Assembly: GCA_028224375.1 (NCBI GenBank)
Contig: JAOIVW010000003.1
Location: forward strand, 1 to 64,000
Reading direction: 5' to 3'
Origin: Hellea sp.
GTDB taxonomy: Bacteria > Pseudomonadota > Alphaproteobacteria > Caulobacterales > Maricaulaceae
Length of the DNA: 64,000 bases
The position numbers were made by a program, and so were the translations under genes. Shown in pieces: positions 1 to 7,745 of the stretch (position 1 is its first letter; every line of letters starts with the position of its first letter). The notes under the pieces are model-generated. The model searched no databases and was not told the DNA's origin. It saw nothing but the letters and a program-made list of their open reading frames with translations.

Positions 1-444
1 ACTTGCGCGAAATATAACGCCGTTCCTAATCGAGATGTGTATTTGACGGCTTATGAAAGTGGGCTCGTGAAATATTGCACCTATGAGCAAGGTTTTGAGC
101 TTGGCGAAAACGGCAGTAGCTATAATCAAGTGTGCTCAGGTAATTTATCGACGGGATTTTCTGCTGGTTATGATGAGGGACGGGTGGTTTATGAAATTCA
201 ACGCGAGCATAAAAATCTTATAGATGACTATGAAGACACGCTTGAAGACCTAGCGGATATTCGCGCACGATTGGCTGGCGATATTACGGATAAAGATGAT
301 GATGGTAATGTTATTCCTTTGAGTTCGAGTGAACGCAGGCGTTTGGTCAAGGAACAATACCGGCTTGAAGGTGAGCTTGATGACCTTCGCCAAGACGTCC
401 GTGATTTCGAATATGAAAATGGCCTGCCGCGGCATAGTTTTTAG
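1..444 (+). CDS. DUF2799 family protein, 5' end outside the window
   Basis: The reading frame is open to the left edge, so the gene starts before the window; the GTG at 37 is only the first internal start codon. The visible N-terminal half has the DUF2799 pattern of regularly spaced Gly, Tyr and Cys (GLVKYCTYEQG, then a second Cys in YNQVCSG, then AGYDEGR). Residues from about 60 onward are charged and likely form a coiled coil (repeated Glu/Asp/Arg with Leu). Members are usually small secreted or lipoprotein-like proteins of unknown role; the signal peptide, if any, would lie upstream of the window. Function unknown. The family call is from motif recognition only. Confidence 0.72.
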   Translation, partial: TCAKYNAVPNRDVYLTAYESGLVKYCTYEQGFELGENGSSYNQVCSGNLSTGFSAGYDEGRVVYEIQREHKNLIDDYEDTLEDLADIRARLAGDITDKDDDGNVIPLSSSERRRLVKEQYRLEGELDDLRQDVRDFEYENGLPRHSF

Positions 445-549
445 TAGGACTTACATGTTTCTCTAAAGCTTTTTCTCGAAACAACGCTAGCGTTAGGCGA
501 TCTTCAATTATCATGGTAAAATCAAAGCTTGTGGAAGCGGGGAATATTT

Positions 550-1008
550 ATGCGGGTTTTACTTTTGGGTCTGACAGGGCTGTATTTGGCCTCATGTGGT
601 CAAGCCTCCACACCGAGAGCTATGTCTGCTCAAGAGGCATTTGAAACCTATGTGGCTGCCCTTAACGCAGGGGATATAGCAACCGCGGCGGCTTATTACG
701 ATAGAGCAGATGGCTTTCATTGGATAGAACGCGGCCATGTCCAGTATGAAACTGGAGAAGACGCCGCAAATTCATTATTAGCTCTTCAAGCAAATGGTGG
801 GACGTCAGAAATGACACTAGACACTCTGCGAGTCTCAAAACTTACAAACGACTCTGCTCTAATTTCTACGCATTTTGATTTCGAGATGAGGTCTGATAAT
901 GGAACACCACAATTCTCATTTGATGGCTGGATGACTGTAGGTATGGTGCGGCGTAGCGAGGGTTGGAAAATTGCGGGTGGTCAAACAGGTCCCGGTAAAA
1001 CGGAATAA
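550..1008 (+). CDS. Small lipoprotein with SnoaL/NTF2-like fold
   Basis: The start is placed at ATG 550 rather than TTG 529 because a GGGGAA ribosome-binding site lies 6-7 bases upstream and the protein then opens directly with a lipoprotein signal: MRVLLLGLTGLYLASC, with the lipobox Cys at residue 16. The mature part (about 135 residues) begins with SAQEAFETYVAALNAGD, typical of the helix that opens SnoaL/DUF4440 NTF2-like domains, and ends with a WKIAGGQ strand that is also typical of them. Likely anchored to a membrane facing the periplasm. Ligand or catalytic role cannot be read from the sequence. It stands alone, 35 bases from the convergent regulator gene. Confidence 0.7.
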   Translation: MRVLLLGLTGLYLASCGQASTPRAMSAQEAFETYVAALNAGDIATAAAYYDRADGFHWIERGHVQYETGEDAANSLLALQANGGTSEMTLDTLRVSKLTNDSALISTHFDFEMRSDNGTPQFSFDGWMTVGMVRRSEGWKIAGGQTGPGKTE

Positions 1009-1043
1009 CCCAATCAGTGCTTTTGACCCTAAGAAGATTAGAT

Positions 1044-1475
1044 TTAACGCTTTAACCGCGTTGATAAAATAACAGAACTCACTGTGCGCTCGACGCCCTC
1101 TATGGCAATGATTTTATCTATCACTTTATCAAGGTCGGTTACGCTCATTGCGGCGACTTCCGCGATCAAGTCATGTGGTCCTGAGACGGAATAGATTGCG
1201 CGAACGCCATCAAGCTGTTCCATATGCGTAATAATATCGGAGGTCATGCGCGGACTGACCGTAATCATGACATGGGCTTTGATTTCTTGGTCCAGATATT
1301 CTGACGAGAGCTGCACAGTGTAGCCATCAATCACGCCCTGAGTTTCCAGCCTTTCAAGACGCTTTTGGACGGTGGACCGAGAAACGCCTAATGTTTGCGC
1401 GAGCTGGGTTGTACTGGCGCGCGCATTGCCTCTTAGAACGGCTAAAAGCTGCTGATCTTTAAAAGTTATGCGCAT
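1044..1475 (-). CDS. Lrp/AsnC family transcriptional regulator
   Basis: A 143-residue protein of standard Lrp/AsnC length. Residues about 5-60 form the AsnC-type winged helix (ARASTTQLAQTLGVSRSTVQ, then RLERLETQGVIDGY), and about 65-143 form the RAM ligand-binding domain (VRAIYSVSGPHDLIAEV). Such proteins bind amino acids and form dimers to octamers on DNA. It is transcribed divergently from the arginine succinyltransferase-like and glutaryl-CoA dehydrogenase genes, and two inverted repeats lie between them. The inference is that it controls that amino-acid catabolic pair and itself, probably in response to lysine, arginine or a product. Confidence 0.93.
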   Translation of the reverse strand: MRITFKDQQLLAVLRGNARASTTQLAQTLGVSRSTVQKRLERLETQGVIDGYTVQLSSEYLDQEIKAHVMITVSPRMTSDIITHMEQLDGVRAIYSVSGPHDLIAEVAAMSVTDLDKVIDKIIAIEGVERTVSSVILSTRLKR

Positions 1476-1500
1476 TGTCGTAATTATTCCTCAATTTGAA

Positions 1501-1540
1501 CAAAAATATGCATCATTTTGCACAAAGTGTCACTGCAAAA
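1501..1540. promoter_or_regulatory. Candidate Lrp/AsnC operator, two overlapping dyads
   Basis: The 138-base gap between divergent genes contains a near-palindrome at 1501-1520 (CAAAA, TGCA centre, TTTTG; 16 of 20 positions symmetric). Overlapping it, TTTTGCA (1516-1522) is repeated inverted as TGCAAAA (1534-1540). AT-rich dyads of this spacing are usual for Lrp-family sites. Assignment to the neighbouring regulator is inference from position. Confidence 0.5.
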
Positions 1541-1613
1541 AGTGATCATAATCTGCTTCACTATTTGTAAAGCGACTCAATTGATTGAAAGATAAAGTGA
1601 CACGGAGCAAAAG

Positions 1614-2660
1614 TTGAGACCGATAAAAGATACATATCTCTTTCGTCCAATTATCAGTTCAGAGGCAGCTGACTTACTAAACCTCGTGCGCCAATCCAGC
1701 GGCGGCCTCTCCAGCCTACAGCCACGCTTAGCTTTTTTACGCAATTACATTGAAACCTCGGAAAAGAGTTTTGCAGGCAGTTTATCCTTAGAAGAACCGC
1801 ATAAATATTTAATAGGGCTGTTTGATCAGCGTGCAGGGCGCATGATTGGCTGCGCCGCCGTGAAAACCCAAATCGGTAAGGATAGTCCCTTTATAAATTT
1901 TGACATTATGGGCGATGGCCCTGACCAGAGTTTGCAAGCCTCAACAAGGTTTACTGGCGCAACGGAAGTCGGCTCACTCTTTTTGCATCCTGATTACCGC
2001 GCTGATGGTTTGGGTCGTTATCTAGCGAAAGTGCGTTACTTGCTGATGGCATCAGAGCCTTGGCGTTTTGGCGAGAGCGTGATTGCAGAGCTGCGCGGGA
2101 TATGCGGGGCCAAAGGCAGCCCGCTTTATGACCACCTCTTTGAGTATAAGCTAGAAAAAACTTTCCTCGAAGCTGACGCAGAATATTATGATCGTAACCC
2201 TGACGCGCTTGGTGATATTGTTCCCATTGGACCTGTTGAGACCTGCAATATGCCGCTTGAGGTGAAAGCCTCGCTAGGGCAGCCCCATCCTTCAGGCTTA
2301 GCGGCCATGCGGCTCTTGCAGCGCGAAGGCTTCATATTTTCTGGCACGATAGATTTGTTTGATGCGGGTCCTATCATGACAGCCCACAGGGACACAATTC
2401 GCACGATAATGAACGCTGAAGTCAGCACGGTTTCGGCGTCGCCCAGCGGCGCTCAAGGCGCGCCAACGCTTATAGCTTCTGGAAAGGTCACAGATTTTCG
2501 TGCCGTTTTAACGCCGGCAAAAATAACCGATAACGGGGTATTAGTCCTACCTAATGCGCTTCACATGCTCGGCGCAAAGATGGGCGGCGATATCAGATAT
2601 TGGCAAGCCGAGCCGCGCAAAACCGCGACAGAAGAGACTCTGGTCAAAGCTCACATCTAG
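1614..2660 (+). CDS. astA: Arginine N-succinyltransferase (AstA) family protein
   Basis: 348 residues, the usual AstA length. AstA transfers succinyl from succinyl-CoA to the alpha-amino group of arginine, the first step of the AST arginine-degradation pathway. Family-like features are the opening IRP-type strand, SGGLSSLQP near residue 30, the acyltransferase core ATEVGSLFLHPDYR, and GLGRYLAKVRYL in the GNAT-like CoA site. Translation starts at TTG 1614, preceded by CGGAG with 6 bases spacing. None of astB, astC, astD or astE is in the window; instead it is followed after 34 bases by glutaryl-CoA dehydrogenase, a lysine-catabolism enzyme. The true acceptor may therefore be another amine. Family confident, substrate uncertain. 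Confidence 0.8.
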   Translation: MRPIKDTYLFRPIISSEAADLLNLVRQSSGGLSSLQPRLAFLRNYIETSEKSFAGSLSLEEPHKYLIGLFDQRAGRMIGCAAVKTQIGKDSPFINFDIMGDGPDQSLQASTRFTGATEVGSLFLHPDYRADGLGRYLAKVRYLLMASEPWRFGESVIAELRGICGAKGSPLYDHLFEYKLEKTFLEADAEYYDRNPDALGDIVPIGPVETCNMPLEVKASLGQPHPSGLAAMRLLQREGFIFSGTIDLFDAGPIMTAHRDTIRTIMNAEVSTVSASPSGAQGAPTLIASGKVTDFRAVLTPAKITDNGVLVLPNALHMLGAKMGGDIRYWQAEPRKTATEETLVKAHI

Positions 2661-2694
2661 ACCTACAAAGACATAAACATTTATGGAGCCTCGC

Positions 2695-3879
2695 ATGGCA
2701 TCTGAACCTACACAGACCCACCAATGGGATGACCCGCTATTTCTGGAGAGCGCTTTGTCAGAAGATGAGCGCATGATCCGCGACACAGCCCGCAATTATT
2801 GCAATGACAAGCTTATGCCGCGCGTTATCTCAGCGAACCGCGAAGAACGCTTTGACCGCGAAATTTTTACAGAGATGGGCGAGCTTGGTCTTTTGGGCGC
2901 TATGGTTGATGAAGCTTATGGCGGGATTGGCGCGAGCCATGTTGTTTACGGTCTTGTCGCCCGTGAGGTTGAGCGCGTGGATAGTGGCTATCGCTCTATG
3001 ATGTCCGTGCAAAGCTCGCTCGTTATGTATCCGATTGAGGCCTTTGGATCTGAAGAACAGAAACAGAAATACCTGCCTAAGCTTGCCACAGGTGAATGGA
3101 TTGGCTGCTTCGGCCTGACAGAAACAGATGGCGGCTCTGACCCGGGGGCAATGCGCACAAATGCCGTTGCCGCGCCAGGCGGATATATCCTCAACGGGTC
3201 AAAGATGTGGATTACAAATTCCCCCGTTGCCGATGTGGCTGTCGTGTGGGCCAAGCTTGATGGAGCCATTCGCGGCTTTATCCTCGAGCGCGGCATGAAA
3301 GGTTTCTCCGCGCCAGAGATTAAAGGTAAATTATCTCTGCGCGCCTCAATTACAGGTGAACTCGCCTTTGATGATTGCTTTGTGCCTGCTGAAAATTTGA
3401 TGCCAGATGTCAAGGGCTTGCGCGGACCGTTTAGTTGTTTGAACAAAGCGCGGTACGGAATTTCCTGGGGCGCTATGGGCGCGGCTGAGTTTTGCTGGCA
3501 CGCCGCCCGCGATTACGCGATGGAGCGGATTGTCTTTGGCAAACCCATCGCGGCCACGCAGCTGGTGCAAAAGAAACTTGCCGATATGCAGACAGAAATC
3601 GCATTAGGTCTGCAAGGGTCTTTAGCTTTGGGCCGTGCCTTGGACGGCGGGGCTTGGAGTCCTGAGGCGATATCGCTGATGAAGCGCAATAATTGCGGCA
3701 AGGCGCTCGACATTGCGCGGGTGGCGCGTGACATTCACGGCGGAAACGGCATTAGTGAGGAATACCATATCCTGCGCCACGCGATGAATCTTGAAACTGT
3801 GAACACCTATGAAGGCACACATGACATTCATGCCCTAATTCTAGGACGTGCCCAAACAGGACATCAGGCCTTTTTCTAG
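2695..3879 (+). CDS. gcdH: Glutaryl-CoA dehydrogenase
   Basis: An FAD-dependent acyl-CoA dehydrogenase that oxidises and decarboxylates glutaryl-CoA to crotonyl-CoA in lysine/tryptophan breakdown. The GCDH subfamily is recognisable from [14 protein letters not shown] (substrate carboxylate-binding Arg), [20 protein letters not shown], and the C-terminal [17 protein letters not shown] carrying the catalytic Glu. ATG 2695 is chosen over ATG 2683 because GGAG at 2685-2688 is spaced 6 bases from it, giving 394 residues. Probably co-transcribed with the astA-like gene and under the divergent Lrp/AsnC regulator. It converges on the secreted-protein cluster with an 11-base gap. Confidence 0.96.
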   Translation: MASEPTQTHQWDDPLFLESALSEDERMIRDTARNYCNDKLMPRVISANREERFDREIFTEMGELGLLGAMVDEAYGGIGASHVVYGLVAREVERVDSGYRSMMSVQSSLVMYPIEAFGSEEQKQKYLPKLATGEWIGCFGLTETDGGSDPGAMRTNAVAAPGGYILNGSKMWITNSPVADVAVVWAKLDGAIRGFILERGMKGFSAPEIKGKLSLRASITGELAFDDCFVPAENLMPDVKGLRGPFSCLNKARYGISWGAMGAAEFCWHAARDYAMERIVFGKPIAATQLVQKKLADMQTEIALGLQGSLALGRALDGGAWSPEAISLMKRNNCGKALDIARVARDIHGGNGISEEYHILRHAMNLETVNTYEGTHDIHALILGRAQTGHQAFF

Positions 3880-3890
3880 TGTTATACGCG

Positions 3891-4340
3891 CTAACTCACT
3901 AAATTATCGCAGGTTGAAACATCGCCGCGGATAAGGGTTTTGGCTGACCATGCATTGCTGTTTATGGGTCTGCCATTTCGTATGTTGCGAGGGTTGTAAG
4001 AATAAATACATGAGCCCGAGGCATAAACCACAAAGCAGCTTTCTCCGCCGGACATATCACCTGAATAGCTAAAACAGATAATATCACTTTCTATCCGCCA
4101 GCGACCGTCATCTGTCAGTTCACCCTCACGGTAAAAGGTTGTTCCGTCCGCGTAAAAGCTCTCCGTAAATTCATTTGTACCTGAGCGCTGCCGCGGGAGT
4201 TTGTATATGCCGTCCATAGTCTGTCCGATAAAGGCATCGTAGAGATAGTCACCCGTCAGCCGATCAAGGTCTGGAACATCTTGCGCCGCAGCGGGCAGGG
4301 CGGTGAGAGTCAGCATCACTATTAGGAGTAATTTCTTCAT
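3891..4340 (-). CDS. Secreted protein, third of three tandem paralogues (DUF995-like)
   Basis: 149 residues with a clear Sec signal peptide (MKKLLLIVMLTLTALPAAAQ, cleavage after AAA or AQ). The mature domain shares a pattern with the two genes upstream: (F/A)xGxTxxGxY near its start, a DGR/DGT turn, a Gly-Trp or Gly-Tyr strand, ICFSYSG with a Cys, CFVVY, then SAKTLIRGDVSTC near the end. This Gly/Cys arrangement resembles DUF995-type periplasmic proteins, an uncertain match. Four conserved Cys suggest disulfides. Its ATG overlaps the previous stop (ATGA), so the two are translationally coupled. Last gene of the tandem set. Function unknown. Confidence 0.72.
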   Translation of the reverse strand: MKKLLLIVMLTLTALPAAAQDVPDLDRLTGDYLYDAFIGQTMDGIYKLPRQRSGTNEFTESFYADGTTFYREGELTDDGRWRIESDIICFSYSGDMSGGESCFVVYASGSCIYSYNPRNIRNGRPINSNAWSAKTLIRGDVSTCDNLVS

Positions 4341-4810
4341 GATATAGATGCCTCACATTGCGGTTGTTCGCCTTTGATGACGCTGCGTGCAATCCAATAG
4401 TCGCGGTCTAGCTCGTCTTCACGTTCGGCATCTCTGTCTGAATAAAAATAATAACAATTTGCGACGCGATAAACACGGAAACAGCCGCCTGGCATATCTC
4501 CCGCATCATAAAGATAGCACATCTTATCTTTCAAGATCAGCCATGTACCGGGGTCTATCCGTCCGTTTTCCGTGTAGTTAATCCGTCCATCGCTGCTATG
4601 TATTTCCTCATAAAAACGCGTTGGTTCACCTTTTTCGGTAAAGTTATAGGCGCCGCTATGGGTTTTCCCCTTAAAGTTCGCGCGAAGCTCATCACCGATG
4701 AGCCGATTGGCATTAGGCCGAATGTCCGTCTTTTGACTTTGAGCTTGTGCGGCGACCGGACAAGCTAGCAGTAATGCGGCGAGTGTAATTTTAAGAAATT
4801 TGAGGGGCAC
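4337..4810 (-). CDS. Secreted protein, second of three tandem paralogues (DUF995-like)
   Basis: The open frame runs back to 4969, but the region upstream is the preceding gene read in another frame. The likely start is GTG 4810, which gives the signal peptide MPLKFLKITLAALLLACPVA ending AQAQ and a 157-residue protein; a GGAG lies 12 bases upstream, a rather long spacing, so this start is tentative. The mature domain repeats the family pattern: ANFKGKTHSGAYNF, SDGRINY, GTWLI, KMCYLYDAGDMPGGCFRVYR, NCYYFY, then IARSVIKGEQPQC. It overlaps the upstream gene by 20 bases and the downstream gene by 4. Function unknown. Confidence 0.66.
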   Translation of the reverse strand: MPLKFLKITLAALLLACPVAAQAQSQKTDIRPNANRLIGDELRANFKGKTHSGAYNFTEKGEPTRFYEEIHSSDGRINYTENGRIDPGTWLILKDKMCYLYDAGDMPGGCFRVYRVANCYYFYSDRDAEREDELDRDYWIARSVIKGEQPQCEASIS

Positions 4811-5258
4811 AATCAGGGTTGTCTCCTTTGATAACGCTTCTGGCCGTAAACCCTCTGACGGGTCTATTATTGACGAACCGCTGATAATGGTAATAGCAAT
4901 TGCCGCGCTGATAAATGTTAAAGCAAATCGGATTGGACTGCGCAAATTCACTCCGCTCATTTGGATCATAGGAATAGCAAATCAAATCGTCTTCGATCTC
5001 ATAAGTACCCGTATCCGTGTGGTCGCCTTGGACATGTTTGATTCTACCATCTTTGGTCGTTGTTTCTTCGAAGCCAAATGTCGTAAAACTTCGCCGCTTA
5101 AAATTATAAGTCCCGCGATGTGTTTGACCTTGGAAGACGGCCGTCAATTCGCTTTCAGAGAGCGGAACATCGCTTTCGAGATCAGGCATATTAACTTGCG
5201 CCTGCACAGAGACCGCAGAGAGAAAGCCAAAACCAAAAACGAGTCGTATCAACCACAT
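4791..5258 (-). CDS. Secreted protein, first of three tandem paralogues (DUF995-like)
   Basis: 155 residues, ATG 5258, N-terminal signal peptide (MWLIRLVFGFGFLSAVSVQA). The mature part has the same pattern as the next two genes: AVFQGQTHRGTYNF, KDGRIKH, GTYEI, LICYSYDP, PICFNIYQRGNCYYHY and ARSVIKGDNPDC. The closest pair by eye is this gene and the middle one (shared THxGxYNF, NCYYxY and ARSVIKG). Overlapping ends make a three-gene transcription unit on the minus strand. It is transcribed divergently from the small membrane protein at 5307. Function unknown; probably periplasmic. Confidence 0.72.
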   Translation of the reverse strand: MWLIRLVFGFGFLSAVSVQAQVNMPDLESDVPLSESELTAVFQGQTHRGTYNFKRRSFTTFGFEETTTKDGRIKHVQGDHTDTGTYEIEDDLICYSYDPNERSEFAQSNPICFNIYQRGNCYYHYQRFVNNRPVRGFTARSVIKGDNPDCAPQIS

Positions 5259-5306
5259 AGAGATGTTTTAACATGAAAAATCCTTTTGGCTATGTTAGGT
5301 AACAGT

Positions 5307-5633
5307 ATGACTGATAAATCCCCCAATGAATTGCCCACAACGTCCCCAAGACTTCGCCGCGCCAGCCGTTATCAAAAACAGCAAGAGCGCATGGCTGCGC
5401 AGCGCGCCGCCGATAATAAGCTCTACGGGGCCATGTTCGCAATGATGAGCATCTTAGCGCTACTAGCCGTTCTTATCGGCGCACTCATGCTTTATGGCGG
5501 TAATGTTGACGTCAGCGGCATGGGCGATTTAGCGCAGCCATGGCTTGGACCTCTAACCAAACTTGAAGTCGGCGGCTTTGTATTTGTCGGCCTGATTGCT
5601 GTTGTTCTTTACATGCGTATGCGCAAAAAATAA
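5307..5633 (+). CDS. Small inner-membrane protein with two membrane segments
   Basis: ATG 5307 is preferred over TTG 5286 and ATG 5292 because a TAGG ribosome-binding site lies about 7 bases upstream, giving 108 residues. The first 40 residues are hydrophilic and basic (RLRRASRYQKQQERMAAQRA), probably cytoplasmic. Two hydrophobic helices follow (about 41-65, rich in Ala/Met/Leu, and about 85-103, VGGFVFVGLIAVVLYM), then a short basic tail MRMRKK, giving an N-in/C-in hairpin. No domain recognised. Stands alone upstream of asd. Confidence 0.62.
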   Translation: MTDKSPNELPTTSPRLRRASRYQKQQERMAAQRAADNKLYGAMFAMMSILALLAVLIGALMLYGGNVDVSGMGDLAQPWLGPLTKLEVGGFVFVGLIAVVLYMRMRKK

Positions 5634-5690
5634 GCACACCAGCCGTTGAAGTAACTGTGTACCTTACAGCCGTGAATAGGGCTTGCGGCT

Positions 5691-5707
5691 TAGGGGACTT
5701 TCCCCTA
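5691..5707. promoter_or_regulatory. Perfect hairpin upstream of asd
   Basis: TAGGGG and CCCCTA form a perfect 6-bp stem around a 5-base ACTTT loop, 49 bases before the asd ATG. No T-run follows on either strand, so it is not a classical terminator. It could be a leader hairpin of asd, a weak terminator for the upstream gene, or a binding site. Confidence 0.35.
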
Positions 5708-5756
5708 GACGTGCCGCGCTCATTTAAGCGCAATATTTATCCTTTAGGAGGCCATT

Positions 5757-6788
5757 ATGGGGTATCGTTTTGCAATCGTCGGCGCGACAGGAAATGTCGG
5801 GACGGAAATGCTCGAAATTTTGGCTGAGTCTGACATCGAAGTGGATGAAGTCTTCGCCGTTGCCAGTCGTAAATCCGTAGGCCGCGTGGTCAGCTTTGGC
5901 GATAAAGACATCAAATGCGTCGATATTGACACATTCGACTTCGCTAAATGCGATATTGCGCTCATGTCCGCAGGCGGAGATGTGTCTAAAATCTGGTCGC
6001 CTAAGATTGCTGCTAAGGGCGCTGTCGTGATTGATAACTCCAGCGCATGGCGTATGGACCCAGATGTGCCTCTGGTCGTGCCCGAGGTGAATGCTGATGC
6101 TGTAGACGACATGAAAAAGGGCATCATTGCCAATCCCAATTGCTCGACCATCCAAATGGTTGTGGCGCTTAAGCCGCTCCATGACCGCGCGAAAATCAAA
6201 CGCGTGGTTGTATCGACTTATCAATCCGTGTCTGGCGGCGGTAAAAAATGTATGGATGAGCTTTGGGAACAGACGAAATCTGTGTTCCACCCTCAAGATA
6301 CGTTTAAGCCTTATAACTTTCCCAAGCAGATTGCTTTTAATGTTATACCACAAATTGATGTTTTCATGGATGGCGGCGATACTAAAGAAGAGTGGAAGAT
6401 GAAAGCCGAGACAATGAAAATTCTCGACAAGTCCGTCAAAGTGTCTGCCACATGTGTTCGCGTCCCAACATTTGTGGGTCATGCAGAGAGCTTAAATATC
6501 GAATTTCACGAAGAACTCTCAGCCGACGAAGCCCGCTCTATCCTGCGCGAATCGCCTGGCATCATGGTTTTTGACAAGCCAGAGGAAGAGGGCGGTTACA
6601 TTACGCCGATTGAATGTGTTGGGGAATATGCCACTTATATTTCCCGTATCCGCGAGGACAGCACGCAGGACAATACGCTAAATATGTGGTGTGTGTCTGA
6701 CAACCTTCGCAAAGGCGCGGCGCTCAATACGATACAAATCGCAGAGGTGCTGATCAATCGCGGCTTTAAAGGACGCAAGGCGGCTTAG
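5757..6788 (+). CDS. asd: Aspartate-semialdehyde dehydrogenase
   Basis: 343 residues. Reduces aspartyl-4-phosphate to aspartate-4-semialdehyde with NADPH, the branch point to lysine/diaminopimelate, threonine and methionine. Visible features are the dinucleotide motif GATGNVG at about residue 8, the catalytic Cys in NPNCSTIQ (about 128), SGGGKKCMDEL in the dimer region, and the catalytic His in GHAESLNIEF. The ribosome-binding site is strong (TTTAGGAGG, short spacing), so the start is secure. Monocistronic in this window; argC (a related fold) and thrC occur further along but separately. Confidence 0.97.
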   Translation: MGYRFAIVGATGNVGTEMLEILAESDIEVDEVFAVASRKSVGRVVSFGDKDIKCVDIDTFDFAKCDIALMSAGGDVSKIWSPKIAAKGAVVIDNSSAWRMDPDVPLVVPEVNADAVDDMKKGIIANPNCSTIQMVVALKPLHDRAKIKRVVVSTYQSVSGGGKKCMDELWEQTKSVFHPQDTFKPYNFPKQIAFNVIPQIDVFMDGGDTKEEWKMKAETMKILDKSVKVSATCVRVPTFVGHAESLNIEFHEELSADEARSILRESPGIMVFDKPEEEGGYITPIECVGEYATYISRIREDSTQDNTLNMWCVSDNLRKGAALNTIQIAEVLINRGFKGRKAA

Positions 6789-6832
6789 GTTTCTTCAGAC
6801 GTTAGTTTTTCATACTGCTTTGATTGGTTAAT

Positions 6833-6866
6833 TTGACATAAGGCTCGATTGGTTTACAATGTAAAC
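6833..6866 (+). promoter_or_regulatory. Promoter and autoregulatory operator of the toxin-antitoxin pair
   Basis: A good sigma70-type promoter is visible: TTGACA at 6833-6838 and TACAAT at 6855-6860, 16 bases apart. The palindrome GTTTACAATGTAAAC (6852-6866, mismatched only at its centre) covers the -10 box. Ribbon-helix-helix antitoxins repress their own operon at such dyads, so binding here would block RNA polymerase directly. Link to the antitoxin is inference from position. Confidence 0.68.
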
Positions 6867-6880
6867 AAACGGAGTCCTCT

Positions 6881-7156
6881 ATGTCGTCAGTCCCTTTTAC
6901 TGTTCGTTTAAAGCCGGAAACTAAACAGGCGCTTGATAATGCGGCAAAGTCGCTTGACCGGACGCCAGGTTATATTGTCAATCAAGCCATACAAAACTAT
7001 CTGCAAGCGGAGCAGGAAAAAGAGACCGCGATTTTGTCGGCTATTGAAAAGGCGGATGCTGGACTTTTAGTGTCTGAAAAAGCTGTTGATGACTGGCTTG
7101 ACTCTCTGGACACGCCCAATCCACTGGATATGCCTAAAGCTGCTGACCGCGTATAA
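6881..7156 (+). CDS. CopG/ParD-like ribbon-helix-helix antitoxin
   Basis: 91 residues. The first 45 form a ribbon-helix-helix DNA-binding domain (PFTVRLKPETKQALDNAAKS, then GYIVNQAIQNYL); the tail (about 50-91) is acidic, probably disordered until it wraps the toxin, and ends with LDMPKAADRV. CGGAG lies 7 bases before the ATG. It is followed 3 bases later by a ParE/RelE-type toxin gene, the usual antitoxin-first order. It likely neutralises the toxin and represses the operon at the palindrome over its promoter. Confidence 0.88.
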   Translation: MSSVPFTVRLKPETKQALDNAAKSLDRTPGYIVNQAIQNYLQAEQEKETAILSAIEKADAGLLVSEKAVDDWLDSLDTPNPLDMPKAADRV

Positions 7157-7159
7157 TCC

Positions 7160-7450
7160 ATGCATTTAAAGCTAACTGATGATGCCATTGAGGATTTGAA
7201 ATGGGCAACGCAGTATTACAGTTTGACCTTCCCTAGCGGGCGAAGCGGTTTCATAAAAAATTATAAAACAACGAAGATGCTCTTATCTGAGAATCCTTAC
7301 CTTGGTCGCAAATATGAACGCATAGAAACCGTTCGAATTTTAAATGTCGTTAACACGCCCTTTGCAATATTTTACAAAATTACAGATACAGAAATTCAAA
7401 TTCTGCGTGTGTGGGATCAACGCCAGGATGGCTCTCGGTTGCGTCTTTAA
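7160..7450 (+). CDS. ParE/RelE superfamily toxin
   Basis: 96 residues, typical for the family. It opens MHLKLTDDAIEDLKWATQYY, the beta-strand plus helix of the ParE/RelE fold, and closes with TPFAIFYKITDTEIQILRVWDQRQD, the strand pair that ends most ParE-type toxins (VWDQRQD resembles the family VxHxRRD ending). ParE poisons gyrase, whereas RelE-like relatives cut mRNA on ribosomes; pairing with a ribbon-helix-helix antitoxin favours the ParE type but does not prove it. Intact, with no frameshift. Transcription ends at the hairpin just downstream. Confidence 0.86.
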   Translation: MHLKLTDDAIEDLKWATQYYSLTFPSGRSGFIKNYKTTKMLLSENPYLGRKYERIETVRILNVVNTPFAIFYKITDTEIQILRVWDQRQDGSRLRL

Positions 7451-7456
7451 CCAATA

Positions 7457-7484
7457 AAAAAGCCGCCCATTGAGGCGGCTTTTT
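7457..7484. terminator. Bidirectional intrinsic terminator
   Basis: An 11-bp stem, AAAAAGCCGCC paired with GGCGGCTTTTT around a 6-base loop, giving a T-run on both strands. It lies between the convergent toxin gene and rpsU and can end both transcripts. Confidence 0.9.
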
Positions 7485-7508
7485 CTATTTTTAACCTAAG
7501 CGGCAATC

Positions 7509-7745
7509 TTAACGACGGCGCGGCTTTTTCTTGGAGGGGATGAGGCCTTCGATTTGGGCGCGCTTACGCGCGAGCTTGCGAACGCGGCGAACAGCTTCTG
7601 CTTTTTCGCGGACACGTTTCTCGGATGGCTTCTCAAAATGCTTACGCGCTTTCATTTCGCGCAGGATACCTTCGTTTTGAAGTTTTTTCTTCAGAGCGCG
7701 GAGGGCCTGATCGACATTATTTTGGCGGACGTAGATTTCAACCAT
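7509..7745 (-). CDS. rpsU: 30S ribosomal protein S21
   Basis: 78 residues, very basic. Recognised from [20 protein letters not shown] and the Arg/Lys-rich tail (KKKPRRR). S21 joins late in 30S assembly near the platform and helps base-pairing of the anti-Shine-Dalgarno sequence with mRNA. Monocistronic here; the transcript ends at the shared terminator at 7457-7484. Its leader runs into the 328-base gap before ihfA. Confidence 0.97.
   Translation of the reverse strand: MVEIYVRQNNVDQALRALKKKLQNEGILREMKARKHFEKPSEKRVREKAEAVRRVRKLARKRAQIEGLIPSKKKPRRR

Noticed and set aside
4800-5276. Plus-strand open frame of 158 codons
   Set aside because: Antisense to the tandem secreted-protein genes, with no recognisable domain, while the minus-strand frames have signal peptides and shared motifs.
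5724-6482. Long minus-strand open frame (about 250 codons) and a second one at 5744-6199
   Set aside because: Antisense shadows of asd, which has all catalytic motifs and a strong ribosome-binding site.
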